Below are positions 43,290-51,880 of a stretch of 59,443 nucleotides of DNA, one piece after another (position 1 is the first letter of the stretch; each line of letters opens with the position of its first letter). The DNA is from Burkholderia aenigmatica. GTDB taxonomy: Bacteria > Pseudomonadota > Gammaproteobacteria > Burkholderiales > Burkholderiaceae. Both the position numbers and the translations under genes were made by a program. The stretch covers positions 1 through 59,443 of the forward strand of contig NZ_CABVQC010000061.1 in NCBI RefSeq assembly GCF_902499175.1, given 5' to 3'. The notes under the pieces are model-generated. The model ran no database searches and was not told the origin of the DNA. It saw only the letters and a list, made by a program, of their open reading frames with translations.

Positions 43290-44192
43290 TCAGTTGCCGA
43301 CTGCCGTGCGACGCGCGGGCACGATGCGCCAGCCGAGATTCACGCCGGCCGCCGCGAGCAGGATCAGCAGCGCGCCGAACACCTGCGTCCACGCGAGCGT
43401 CTGCCCGAACGCAACGTGATCGACGACGATCGCGACGACCGGATAGACGAACGACAGCGCACCCGTCATCGCGGTCGGCAGCTTCTGGATCGCGCCGTAC
43501 AGCAGCACATACATCAGACCCGTGTTCACGACGCCGAGCACGACGAGGTCGAACCACTGCCCGGCGGTCGCCGGCAGCGTGCCGAAGTGCGCGAACGGCG
43601 CGAGCAGCAGGACACCGAGGCCGGCCTGCAGCAGCGCGAGCAGATGCGGCGGCGTGCCCTTCAGGTGCTTCGTGACGATCGACGAGATCGCATACAGAAA
43701 GGCCGCACCGAGCGACAGCGCGACGCCTTCCAGATATTCGCCCGGCACCGCGAGCACGGCCGGCTCGACGCGCACCACGGCGACGAGCCCGACGAATGCG
43801 AGCGCGAGCCATGCCACCGTCGACGCGGTGATCCGCTCGCGGAACACGATCGCGCCGAGCGCGACCAGCATGAACGGCTGCGTGTTGTAGACGGCGGTCG
43901 CCATCGAGATCGATGCGCGCGAATAGGCGGCGAACAGCAGCAGCCAGTTCGCGACGATCGCGACGCTGCCGAGCGTCGCAAGCGCGAGCATCCGCGGCGA
44001 GAACAGCGCGCGACGCAGGAAGCCGAACGCCGCGCAGACGATCGCAAGCGTCGCGGCACCGAACAGGCAACGGAAGAACACGACGTTCGTCAGCGGCTGC
44101 TGCGACGACATCACGAGCCAGCCGATCGTGCCGGACATCATCATCGCGACGACCATCTCGGCGGCGCCGCGGCGAATTTCATTCGAAGCCAT
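43290..44192 (-). CDS. DMT-superfamily (EamA) transporter
   Basis: A 300-residue membrane protein with ten predicted transmembrane segments in two EamA halves (about residues 10-145 and 155-290). Family features include MSGTIGWLVMSSQQPLTNVVFFRC near the start of helix 1/2 and NTQPFMLVALGAIVFRE near 103. Members export amino acids or metabolites. It is divergent from an Lrp/AsnC gene with a palindrome in between, so amino-acid efflux regulated by Lrp is a reasonable inference. Confidence 0.88.
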   Translation of the reverse strand: MASNEIRRGAAEMVVAMMMSGTIGWLVMSSQQPLTNVVFFRCLFGAATLAIVCAAFGFLRRALFSPRMLALATLGSVAIVANWLLLFAAYSRASISMATAVYNTQPFMLVALGAIVFRERITASTVAWLALAFVGLVAVVRVEPAVLAVPGEYLEGVALSLGAAFLYAISSIVTKHLKGTPPHLLALLQAGLGVLLLAPFAHFGTLPATAGQWFDLVVLGVVNTGLMYVLLYGAIQKLPTAMTGALSFVYPVVAIVVDHVAFGQTLAWTQVFGALLILLAAAGVNLGWRIVPARRTAVGN

Positions 44193-44267
44193 CGTGAACT
44201 CCGTTCAGAAGAGTGGATGACTTCGATTCTAGAAACTTGCCTTCACGACAACCACGGCTAAACTGAA

Positions 44268-44285
44268 GTGAATCAACCGATTCAC
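44268..44285. promoter_or_regulatory. Palindromic operator between DMT and Lrp genes
   Basis: GTGAATC, AACC, GATTCAC is a perfect 7-bp inverted repeat 19 bp before the Lrp/AsnC start and about 76 bp from the DMT start. Lrp-family proteins often bind such sites to control themselves and a divergent transporter gene. Confidence 0.7.
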
Positions 44286-44304
44286 CTTCGAAAGCAAAGC
44301 GATC

Positions 44305-44796
44305 ATGCCGAAACGCCTTTCCCCGCCCGCGGTCGCGTCGCTCGACGCGATCGACCGCGCGATCCTCGCGGCGCTGGCCGACGACGCGCGCATCGCCACC
44401 AGCGAACTCGCCCGGCAGATCGGGCTGTCGGCGCCCGCGACCGCCGACCGCGTGCGGCGGCTCGAAGCGCAAGGCGTGATTGCCGCGTTCACCGTCGAGC
44501 TCGATCCGCGCGCACTGGGCTACACGCTGCAGGCGATCGTCCGCGTGAAGCCGCTGCCCGGCCAATTGCATCTCGTCGAAGAGATGCTGCGGCGGATTCC
44601 CGAATTCGTCGAATGCGACAAGGTCACCGGCGACGACTGCTTCATCTGCCGGCTCTACCTGCGCACGATCGAGCACCTCGACGGCATCCTGTCGAAAGTG
44701 ACGGAGCGGGCCGAGACGAGCACCGCGATCGTGAAATCGACACCGGTGCCGCGCCGGCTGCCGCCGCTCGTCGAGGACGACGGCGCGCACCGCTGA
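44305..44796 (+). CDS. Lrp/AsnC family transcriptional regulator
   Basis: A 163-residue regulator. The N-terminal HTH (residues 12-60: LDAIDRAILAALADDARIA, ELARQIGLSAPATADRVRRLE) is followed by the RAM effector domain (VIAAFTVELDPRALGYTLQAIVRV, EFVECDKVTGDDCFICRLYL). It probably senses an amino acid and controls the divergent DMT exporter through the palindrome at 44268-44285. The Cys pair in DDCFICR is a small oddity in the ligand region. Confidence 0.93.
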   Translation: MPKRLSPPAVASLDAIDRAILAALADDARIATSELARQIGLSAPATADRVRRLEAQGVIAAFTVELDPRALGYTLQAIVRVKPLPGQLHLVEEMLRRIPEFVECDKVTGDDCFICRLYLRTIEHLDGILSKVTERAETSTAIVKSTPVPRRLPPLVEDDGAHR

Positions 44797-44829
44797 GCAG
44801 CGGGCGGCACGCGCCGCCCGCACGCGCGC

Positions 44830-45726
44830 TTATGCCGCCGGGTCGCGCGCCTCGAAAAACGCGAGCAGCTCGTCGATCAGCGCGACGGGCGCCTCTTCCG
44901 GAATGTAGTGCCCGCAGTCGAGCGCGCGGCCGCTGACGTCGCGCGCGACACGACGCCATTCGTCGAGCGGATCGAAGCAGCGGCCGACGATCCCGTTCTC
45001 GCCCCACAGCACGCGCAGCGGGCACGCGACCTTGTTGCCGCGCTCGAGATCCGCACGGTCGTGCTCGAGATCGATCGTCGCGGACGCGCGGTAGTCCTCG
45101 CACATCGCATGCACGGCGCCCGGCTGCGCGAGCGCGGCCCGGTACGCGGCGAGCGCCTCGGGCGCGAACGGCGCGAGCCCGGCTGACCGGTTGCCCATCA
45201 CGCGCTCGATGTACGCATCGGTATGCGCGCCGACCAGCGTCTCCGGCAGCGGCGCCGGCTGGATCAGGAAGAACCAGTGGAAATACGCGGTCGCGAACGC
45301 ACGATCGGTTTTCTCGTACATCGCGAGCGTCGGCGCGATGTCGAGCAGCATCATCCGCTCGACGGCGTCCGGATGATCGAGCGCGAGCCGGTGCGCGACC
45401 CGCGCGCCGCGATCGTGCGCACACACGTGGAAGTGGTCGAAACCGAAATGCCGCATCACGGCGACCTGGTCGGCCGCCATCGCACGTTTCGAATACGGCG
45501 CATGCTGCGCGTCGCTCGGCGGCTTGCCCGATGCGCCGCAACCGCGCAGGTCGGTGGCGATCACCGTGAAATGATTCGCGAGCGTCGCGGCAACGCGATG
45601 CCAGATCATGTGGGTTTGCGGATGTCCGTGCAGCAACAGGAGCGGCGGACCCGCGCCTCCTTTGACACCGAAGATGTCGGTGTCCTGCACCGTCACGCGA
45701 AACGGTGCAAACGCCTCAAACGACAT
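44830..45726 (-). CDS. Alpha/beta hydrolase, fluoroacetate-dehalogenase-like
   Basis: A 298-residue hydrolase closely similar to haloacetate dehalogenases. The oxyanion segment LLLLHGHPQTHMIWHRV lies near residues 29-45. The nucleophile is Asp in CAHDRGARVAHRLALDHP near 109, with the following Arg pair typical of fluoroacetate dehalogenase. HWFFLIQPAPLPE near 150 matches the halide-stabilising His/Trp/Tyr region. The catalytic His is in DCGHYIPEEAP near 274. An epoxide hydrolase would have Tyr residues elsewhere, so dehalogenase is preferred. The natural substrate is unknown. Divergent from the nitronate monooxygenase gene. Confidence 0.85.
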   Translation of the reverse strand: MSFEAFAPFRVTVQDTDIFGVKGGAGPPLLLLHGHPQTHMIWHRVAATLANHFTVIATDLRGCGASGKPPSDAQHAPYSKRAMAADQVAVMRHFGFDHFHVCAHDRGARVAHRLALDHPDAVERMMLLDIAPTLAMYEKTDRAFATAYFHWFFLIQPAPLPETLVGAHTDAYIERVMGNRSAGLAPFAPEALAAYRAALAQPGAVHAMCEDYRASATIDLEHDRADLERGNKVACPLRVLWGENGIVGRCFDPLDEWRRVARDVSGRALDCGHYIPEEAPVALIDELLAFFEARDPAA

Positions 45727-45877
45727 GGTTTGTTTCTCGTTGGTTTGTTATGGCGGTTATTTTAGGAGCGCTTGCGCGTCTGCACAGCGCGGTACCCCCC
45801 AGAATCCGTAGAAAGAGAACACTCACTCGATTGCCGCCACACCGTGCAGTTTGTTAAGCTCGCGTAGAATCGCACGA

Positions 45878-45899
45878 TCGTTCGTATTAATAAGAACGA
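45878..45899. promoter_or_regulatory. Inverted repeat upstream of the nitronate monooxygenase gene
   Basis: TCGTTC (45878-45883), a 10-bp AT-rich spacer GTATTAATAA, GAACGA (45894-45899). It is a 6-bp perfect inverted repeat within AT-rich promoter-like sequence, about 95 bp before the start, and could be a repressor site for either divergent gene. Confidence 0.55.
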
Positions 45900-45992
45900 C
45901 CTCGTTTCGCAGCTACACTCGAATTACGGTTCGACCGCAAAGCATGGCGTCGGCGCGACCGCGCGACCGCCCCTGGAGACTGGAGACATCAC

Positions 45993-46952
45993 ATGGCATT
46001 GCCCACCGTCCTGCAAAACCTGACGCTGCCCGTCATCGCGTCGCCGATGTTCATCGTCAGCTACCCCGAACTCGTGCTCGCGCAATGCAAGGCGGGCATC
46101 GTCGGTTCATTCCCCGCGCTCAACGCCCGCCCGGCCGAACTGCTCGACGAGTGGCTCACGCAGATCCAGTCCGAGCTCGCCGACCACCAGGCAAAAAATC
46201 CCGACGCGGTGATCGGCCCGATCGCGGTCAACCAGATCGTCCATCAGTCGAATGCGCGGCTCGAGCACGACGTGCGCGTGTGCGTCGAGCACAAGGTGCC
46301 GATCTTCATCACGAGCCTGCGCGCGCCGGCGCGCGAGATCGTCGACGCGGTGCACAGCTACGGCGGCATCGTGCTGCACGACGTGATCAACCTGCGTCAC
46401 GCGCAGAAGGCGCTCGAAGCCGGCGTCGACGGGCTGATCCTCGTCGCGGCCGGCGCAGGCGGCCACGCAGGCACGACGTCGCCGTTCGCGCTCGTCGGCG
46501 AAGTCCGCAAGATCTTCGACGGTCCGATCGTGCTGTCCGGCTCGATCGCGAACGGCGGCTCGATCCTCGCCGCGCAGGCGATGGGCGCCGATTTCGCGTA
46601 CATGGGCACGCGCTTCATCGCGACCCAGGAAGCGCACGCGATCGACGACTACAAGCACGCGATCGTGAACGCGAAATCGTCGGACATCATCTACACGAAC
46701 CTGTTCACGGGCGTGCACGGCAACTACATCCGCGAGAGCATCGAGAAGGCCGGCCTCGATCCGGACGCACTGCCGGAATCCGACAAGACCAAGATGAATT
46801 TCGGCAGCGACAAGACGAAGGCGTGGAAGGACATCTGGGGCGCCGGCCAGGGCGTCGGCCTGATGGACGACCTGCCGAGCGTGGGTGCGCTCGTCGAGCG
46901 CCTGAAGCGCGAGTACGACGACGCGAAGGCACGGCTCGGCATTCCGCGCTGA
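45993..46952 (+). CDS. Nitronate monooxygenase (2-nitropropane dioxygenase family)
   Basis: A 319-residue FMN-dependent TIM barrel that oxidises alkyl nitronates. Features: LTLPVIASPMFIVSYPELV near residues 10-28, an N-terminal substrate/flavin segment; GIVGSFPALNARP near 37; GVDGLILVAAGAGGHAGTTSP near 147 with the His-Ala-Gly flavin loop; VLSGSIANGGSILAAQAMGADFAYMGTRFIAT near 183, the phosphate-binding region. GGAGAC precedes ATG 45993. It resembles the class I group often of unclear substrate. A bidirectional terminator follows. Confidence 0.92.
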   Translation: MALPTVLQNLTLPVIASPMFIVSYPELVLAQCKAGIVGSFPALNARPAELLDEWLTQIQSELADHQAKNPDAVIGPIAVNQIVHQSNARLEHDVRVCVEHKVPIFITSLRAPAREIVDAVHSYGGIVLHDVINLRHAQKALEAGVDGLILVAAGAGGHAGTTSPFALVGEVRKIFDGPIVLSGSIANGGSILAAQAMGADFAYMGTRFIATQEAHAIDDYKHAIVNAKSSDIIYTNLFTGVHGNYIRESIEKAGLDPDALPESDKTKMNFGSDKTKAWKDIWGAGQGVGLMDDLPSVGALVERLKREYDDAKARLGIPR

Positions 46953-47000
46953 CGGATGCGGCGGCCATGACGGCCGCCACCGGCCCACATACCGTCAGAC

Positions 47001-47036
47001 AAAAAAAAGCGCGAACCGCAGCGGTTCGCGCTTTTT
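47001..47036. terminator. Bidirectional terminator between nitronate monooxygenase and LysR genes
   Basis: AAGCGCGAACCG pairs with CGGTTCGCGCTT, with A8 on the left and T5 on the right. It lies between two convergent stops. Confidence 0.92.
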
Positions 47037-47065
47037 CATTGCCCCGCCGCAGCGGGAAAGACGGT

Positions 47066-48028
47066 TCAGACCGCGCGCTTCATCCGCGTCATCGGCAGCA
47101 CGCGCAGGTGCGATTCGATCGACGGGCACAGCGACTGCCCTTCGAAACGCGCCGCCAGGAAGTCGACGAACGAACGCACCTTCGCGGACACGTGACGCCG
47201 GCTCGCGTAGACCGCATAGATCGGCGCCTCGTGCGGCGGCACCGCATCGAGCAGCACCGGCACGAGCCGGCCGGACTCGATGTCGTCGCCGACCACCTCG
47301 GTGCCGAGCAGCGCGATGCCCGCGCCCGCGAGCACGGCCGCACGCAGCCCTTCGAGGTGATTCACGATCAGGTTGCCGTTGAGGTTCACGCGCGATGCGG
47401 CGGCCGCGTCGATCACCAGCGAGTCGAGCATCGTCGAATTCGAGTCGCGCCGCAGGTAGTTGTGGTGCGCGAGATCGGCGATCGTCGCGGGCGTGCCGTG
47501 TTTCTCGAGATACTCGGGCGACGCGACCAGCAGGATGTGCGCGGTCGCGATCTGCCGCGCGACCAGCGACGACGATTTCAAGCCGTTCGGCGCCGCGCGC
47601 ACCGCGACGTCGTAGCCTTCCTCGATCAGGTCAACCACGCGATCGGACAGCGTCATGTCGACGGTCACGTCCGGGAACCGGCCCGCATAATCGGTGACGG
47701 CCTGCATCACGTGCCGCAGCCCGAACGCGGACAGCGACGTCACGCGCAGCCTGCCTTGCGGCACCACGCTTGCGGCGCCGACGGCCTGCCCGGCTTCGTC
47801 GAGTTCCGACAGCGCCTGCACGAGGCGCTCATAGTATTCGCGTCCCGCCTCGGTGGGGGCGACGCGTCGTGTCGTGCGATGCAGCAGCCGCGCACCGAGC
47901 TGTTGCTCGAGATGCATCACGTGCTTGCTCGCCATCGCAGCCGACATCTGCATGCGCTCGGCCGCGCCGACGAAGCTGCCCACTTCGACGACGTAGCGAA
48001 ACACATTCATGCTGACGAGGGTATCCAT
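47066..48028 (-). CDS. LysR-type transcriptional regulator
   Basis: A 320-residue regulator of the large CrgA/AaeR-like LysR group. The HTH occupies residues 5-60 (MNVFRYVVEVGSFVGAAERM, SAAMASKHVMHLEQQLGARL, HRTTRRVAPTEAG), followed by the effector domain with GRLRVTSLSAFG near 92, VDLIEEGYDVAVRAA near 130 and GAGIALLGTEVVGDD near 235. Convergent with nitronate monooxygenase and upstream of the porin gene in minus-strand order; target unknown. Confidence 0.92.
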   Translation of the reverse strand: MDTLVSMNVFRYVVEVGSFVGAAERMQMSAAMASKHVMHLEQQLGARLLHRTTRRVAPTEAGREYYERLVQALSELDEAGQAVGAASVVPQGRLRVTSLSAFGLRHVMQAVTDYAGRFPDVTVDMTLSDRVVDLIEEGYDVAVRAAPNGLKSSSLVARQIATAHILLVASPEYLEKHGTPATIADLAHHNYLRRDSNSTMLDSLVIDAAAASRVNLNGNLIVNHLEGLRAAVLAGAGIALLGTEVVGDDIESGRLVPVLLDAVPPHEAPIYAVYASRRHVSAKVRSFVDFLAARFEGQSLCPSIESHLRVLPMTRMKRAV

Positions 48029-48111
48029 CGAACTAGCTCGTAATGACGGGGGAATGGTCCAATTACGAGATAGGGTAACAAAGGCGAGGAAACAGAAAGG
48101 TCAACAAAGGC

Positions 48112-48142
48112 AAAACGGCGCCGCGGGTGGCGGCGCCGTTTT
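48112..48142 (-). terminator. Terminator after the porin gene
   Basis: AAAACGGCGCCGC, loop GGGTG, GCGGCGCCGTTTT. The T-run of the minus-strand reading (A-run at 48112-48115) follows the porin stop by about 65 bp; the hairpin is symmetric, so it may work both ways. Confidence 0.8.
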
Positions 48143-48208
48143 GGCGGAAAAACATGTAGCGCGGACGCGATTTTCGCGCGCGACCGGCGCACCGGTCGCG
48201 TGTGCGCG

Positions 48209-49285
48209 TCAGAACTTCGCGCGGATGCCGGCGCCGAACGTGTTGCCGGACGACAGGCCGCTGATGTGGTCGTTCATGTACGCAGCGTAGACGTCCGTGC
48301 GCTTGGACAGCGGATAGTCGTAGCCGACGGCCCAGGTCTGGCGCGTCTGGTCGAGGCCGCCCGCGTCGCGCGAGTACGCGTACGACGCCATCGCGTTGCC
48401 CACGCCGAGCGGCACCGACACGCCGCCTTGCGCGGTATTCACGTGCCAGCTGCCCGCGACCTGGTCATTCTTCGTATACATGTACTGGCCGAACAGCTTC
48501 ACGTACTTCAGGTCGTAGGTCGCGCCGACTTGCGCGATGCCCTGGCTCTTCATGCCGGCCACCAGCGCGCTCAGGTCACGCGGGCCGTTGTTGAAGTTCA
48601 CGTACTGGTAGACCGCGGTCGCCGCGAACGGGCCGTTCGCATAGTTGAACTGCGCGCTCCACTTCTTCGAGCCGTTGTCGCCGGCCTGGTTGCCGAGCGC
48701 GTACATCGCGCCGAAATTCAGGCCACCGAACGACGGCGACGTATATGACAGCGCGTTGTTCCAGCCCGAATCGCCGACGGCACCCTGGTCGCTCGGATAG
48801 GTCGGGAACGTGCCGAGGCCGAGGAACACGTGGTACACCATCGGCGAGAAGGTGTACGAGTCGTAGAACGGGTTGAACAGGATCGTCGACAGGAACAGGT
48901 GCGTCGTCAGGCGACCGGCCGTCACCGTGCCGTACGGCGAATCGATGCCGACGTACGCGTTGCGCGCGAAGAAGGTGTCGCCCTGGAAGCGGCCGAACTG
49001 GCCGTTCTGCGCGCGGAAGAAGCTTTCCAGCGTGAAGATCGCCTTGTAGCCGTTGCCGAGATCCTCGGCGCCGTGCATGCCCCAGTACGACGTCGACATC
49101 CCGCCGCCGCTCACGTTCCACGCGCGGTTGCCGCCCGGGAACTTGGTTGCGCCGACCCATTCGTCGACCTGACCATAGAGCGACACGCTCGACTGTGCAT
49201 GGACGGGAGCGGTTGCCGCCACGCAGGCGGCCGCGGCGATCAGCTTGACGGACGTGCGCGATGCACGGCGAGCGAATGCTTTCAT
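48209..49285 (-). CDS. Gram-negative general porin (outer membrane)
   Basis: A 358-residue trimeric porin of the betaproteobacterial family (OpcP/Omp38-like). It has a Sec signal (cleavage near VHA-QS, residue 30), starts SSVSLYGQVDEWVG, and contains alternating beta-strand sequence with SSYWGMHGAEDLGNGYKAIFTLE near residues 65-87, FFARNAYVGIDSPYGTVTAGRL near 108-129 and the C-terminal strand ending with Phe (GAGIRAKF), as required for BAM recognition. ATG 49285 has GGAG just upstream; the longer frame to 49411 has no signal peptide. Expected function is diffusion of small hydrophilic solutes. Confidence 0.94.
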   Translation of the reverse strand: MKAFARRASRTSVKLIAAAACVAATAPVHAQSSVSLYGQVDEWVGATKFPGGNRAWNVSGGGMSTSYWGMHGAEDLGNGYKAIFTLESFFRAQNGQFGRFQGDTFFARNAYVGIDSPYGTVTAGRLTTHLFLSTILFNPFYDSYTFSPMVYHVFLGLGTFPTYPSDQGAVGDSGWNNALSYTSPSFGGLNFGAMYALGNQAGDNGSKKWSAQFNYANGPFAATAVYQYVNFNNGPRDLSALVAGMKSQGIAQVGATYDLKYVKLFGQYMYTKNDQVAGSWHVNTAQGGVSVPLGVGNAMASYAYSRDAGGLDQTRQTWAVGYDYPLSKRTDVYAAYMNDHISGLSSGNTFGAGIRAKF

Positions 49286-49630
49286 TAGATCTCCAGATCT
49301 TGTCGAATTGTCGAGAAGTGGCGCGAGCGTTGTTTTTTGGAGCCGAGTGCTTGCGTCGTATGGGGCGCAGCCATCTTTACGGATCATTCGTCCGGTCAAA
49401 ATTGCGCACACTTATTGCTGGTATAGCGGCAGCATTAACTTCGCGGAACGGATACATGGCCGGAAACCCGTCGGCGGCCCGGCCTGAACGCGGTCGCACG
49501 GCGGGCCGGCGGCGTGGCACACGCGATCCGGGCGCGAAAGATAGCGCAATGCGGCGGGAAAATCAGCGGAAATCTGTGCGCGACTGTGGCGAATTCGCAT
49601 CAGCCGGCGGAGGGACGAGCGCGCGGGCGC
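49286..49630. other. Intergenic region upstream of the porin gene
   Basis: No gene is supported in this interval. It includes an AT-richer stretch at about 49375-49450 that should hold the porin promoter on the minus strand (GCTATACC-like -10 near 49420-49428), with a long leader. Nothing else distinctive. Confidence 0.4.
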
Positions 49631-50113
49631 TCAGTTTCGGTAGAACGGGGAGAAAAACGGCGAGTGCGCAGGCTCTTCCTGCGAGCGGGGCGGCGGCATC
49701 GGACGGCCGCCGCGCTCCTCGTTGTAGCGCGCGACGTCGGCGCGGATCGAACCGGCGCGCAGCGGCACGTTGCCGCCGCCCGGCGGGCGCGGCATCTGAC
49801 GCGCGTCGGCGCTGATCGGGCGATACGGGCTCTGCGCGGCGTAATGGCCATACGACGGCGTCGGCCGCAGCCCCCAGCGGGAGCCGTAGCCGCTCACGCC
49901 GCCGGCGCGTGCACCAGGAGGAGGCGCGACGCGGCGCCAGACGGGCGCACCGCCAGCCGGCTGACCGTACGCGCGCATGTCGCCGCCACCGAAGCCGTGG
50001 CCGCCGAACGCATGACCGCCGTGGGGCGGTTGCGCGAGCGCGAGCGGCATCAGCAGCGCGCCGAGCACGCCTGCCACCCATCGTCCGATCTTCCGTTTCA
50101 CCCGTTCCGTCAT
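49631..50113 (-). CDS. Exported Gly/Pro/His-rich protein, unknown function
   Basis: A 160-residue secreted protein. The Sec signal (WVAGVLGALLMPLALA, cleavage near residue 27) is followed by a His/Gly-rich stretch (PPHGGHAFGGHGFGGGD) and Pro/Arg-rich low-complexity sequence; the C-terminal part ADARQMPRPPGG and RADVARYNEERGG is the most ordered. The His-rich segment could bind metal, but no family is recognised. No cysteine is present. It is divergent from the SBF-like gene. Confidence 0.72.
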   Translation of the reverse strand: MTERVKRKIGRWVAGVLGALLMPLALAQPPHGGHAFGGHGFGGGDMRAYGQPAGGAPVWRRVAPPPGARAGGVSGYGSRWGLRPTPSYGHYAAQSPYRPISADARQMPRPPGGGNVPLRAGSIRADVARYNEERGGRPMPPPRSQEEPAHSPFFSPFYRN

Positions 50114-50459
50114 CGTTCAGAGCCAGTCCATGCCCGCCGCCGGCCGCTTTTGGCCGACGCTAGGCTTTCAGCAGTAATTTATGAGCGGGCCGAAAGCGTG
50201 TCGAGCCAAAAAGTGTTATGTCGCCGGCATCGGTGTAACACCATGTTACTGCTAGGTTTTTTCACTTCCGCCCGCGGCCGGGACAGAACATTCTTCTGCC
50301 GTTTTGCGCATGGCCGGGCCGATACCGTGGGCGTTGTTGCATGAGATTGATTCATCAATCGATTCCCACAATGAATTTGTGTAGTGAATTGCCAACCGGG
50401 ACAATGGCGCCATCCGCGCGCGCGACGCGCGCCTCCGTCGTTTCCGAATCGAGTTCCTG
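50114..50459. promoter_or_regulatory. Divergent intergenic region with two palindromes
   Basis: No gene is seen. Two operator-like inverted repeats are present: GTAAC-ACCAT-GTTAC (50235-50249) and GATTGA-TTCA-TCAATC (50345-50360). Both lie in AT-richer sequence, suitable for promoters of the secreted-protein gene and the symporter gene. The regulator is unknown. Confidence 0.5.
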
Positions 50460-51491
50460 ATGGCCCGTCCCCGTTTTCTTCCCGACAATTTCACGCTCGC
50501 GCTCGTCGGCACCGTCGTGCTCGCGAGCCTCTTGCCGTGCCGCGGCCCGGCCGCGCACGCGTTCAACTGGGCGACCAACATCGCCGTCGGCCTGCTGTTC
50601 TTCCTGCACGGCGCGAAGCTGTCGCGCGAAGCCGTCGTCGCGGGGGCGACCCACTGGCGGCTGCACGCGGTCGTGCTGCTCAGCACGTTCGCGCTGTTCC
50701 CGCTGCTCGGCCTCGCGCTGAAACCCGTGCTGCAGCCGCTCGTCACGCCGACGCTGTATGCGGGCGTGCTGTTCCTGTGCACGCTGCCGTCGACGGTCCA
50801 GTCGTCGATCGCGTTCACGTCGATCGCGAAGGGCAACGTGCCGGCCGCCGTGTGCGCGGCATCCGCGTCGAGCCTGCTCGGCATCTTCGTCACGCCGGCG
50901 CTCGTCGGGCTGATGATCACGTCGCAGTCGGCGGCTGCCGCGTCGCCGTGGAGCACCGTCGGCAGCATCGTGATGCAACTGCTCGTGCCGTTCATCGCCG
51001 GCCAGCTGCTGCGGCCCGTGATCGGCGGCTGGATCGACCGCAACCGCGGCGTGCTGCGCTTCGTCGACCAGGGTTCGATCCTGCTCGTCGTCTACGTCGC
51101 CTTCAGCGAGGCCGTCAACGAAGGCCTGTGGCACCAGATCCCGCCGCGCGCGCTCGGCGGCCTGCTCGTCGTCAACCTCGTGCTGCTCGCGATCGCGCTG
51201 TTGCTGACTGCGTTCGTCAGCAAGCGGCTCGGCTTCAACCGCGCCGACCAGATCACGATCATCTTCTGCGGATCGAAGAAGAGCCTCGCGGCCGGTGTGC
51301 CGATGGCGAAGGTAATCTTCTCGGCGAACGCGGTCGGCGCGATCGTGCTGCCGCTGATGCTGTTCCACCAGATCCAGCTGATGGCGTGCGCGGCGCTCGC
51401 GCAGCGCTGGGGGGCGCGCGACATGAGCGGCGAGCACGACGAGGGCGACGCGACATCGGCGCCCGGCGCGCTGAGCGCAGGCAAGCGCTGA
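50460..51491 (+). CDS. Bile acid:sodium symporter-like (SBF-like, YfeH type) membrane protein
   Basis: A 343-residue inner-membrane protein with ten predicted transmembrane segments, of the SBF-like family (PF13593 type). Recognisable blocks: WATNIAVGLLFFLHGAKLSREA near 38-59, LYAGVLFLCTLPSTVQSSIAFT near 100-121, where the TVQSS crossover region binds Na+ in relatives, and FCGSKKSLAAGVPMAKVIF near 270. The C-terminal 30 residues are polar and Ala/Gly/Asp-rich. Substrate is uncertain, with organic anions the usual class. Confidence 0.9.
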   Translation: MARPRFLPDNFTLALVGTVVLASLLPCRGPAAHAFNWATNIAVGLLFFLHGAKLSREAVVAGATHWRLHAVVLLSTFALFPLLGLALKPVLQPLVTPTLYAGVLFLCTLPSTVQSSIAFTSIAKGNVPAAVCAASASSLLGIFVTPALVGLMITSQSAAAASPWSTVGSIVMQLLVPFIAGQLLRPVIGGWIDRNRGVLRFVDQGSILLVVYVAFSEAVNEGLWHQIPPRALGGLLVVNLVLLAIALLLTAFVSKRLGFNRADQITIIFCGSKKSLAAGVPMAKVIFSANAVGAIVLPLMLFHQIQLMACAALAQRWGARDMSGEHDEGDATSAPGALSAGKR

Positions 51492-51558
51492 CGATCAGGG
51501 CGGCGGGATGGCTCTGGGTGGCCTTCCCGCCTTTCCGCCCTCCGCCTTCCCGCCCTCC

Positions 51559-51703
51559 GCCTTCCCGCCTTCCCGCCTTCCCGCCTTCCCGCCTTCCCGC
51601 CTTCCCGCCTTCCCGCCTTCCCGCCTTCCCGCCTCGCGCCTCGCGCCTCGCGCCTCGCGCCTCGCGCCTCGCGCTTCCCGCTTCCCGCTTCCCGCTTCCC
51701 GCC
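51559..51703. repeat. Three consecutive microsatellites: 8-bp, 7-bp and 7-bp units
   Basis: GCCTTCCC repeats about nine times (51559-51632), then GCCTCGC about 5.5 times (51631-51670), then GCTTCCC about 4.5 times (51673-51703). Together about 145 bp of almost pure repeat lie between the symporter stop and the EAL-GGDEF gene. The three units look like variants of one ancestral motif. The reading frame of the downstream gene stays open across this block. Confidence 0.95.
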
Positions 51704-51880
51704 TTTCCGACCAACTGCCCACCTGCCCTCCTGCCTTCCCGCCCTCCTGCGGTACCGCCCTCCCAACTGCACACCGACGCGATGCACCAGCAACGCCCAT
51801 CGCGTCACGAAATCTTCATTCAATTCCCCGCGAGCGGTGCCGTTAAGTCGGGCGTCCTGTCGATTCGGCTGCTCTCGCCC

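Noticed and set aside
50384..51880. Long N-terminal extension of the EAL-GGDEF protein (1111-residue frame)
   Set aside because: The first 500 residues overlap the symporter gene in another frame and the microsatellite; they have no domain similarity, so a start near 51881 or 51782 is preferred.
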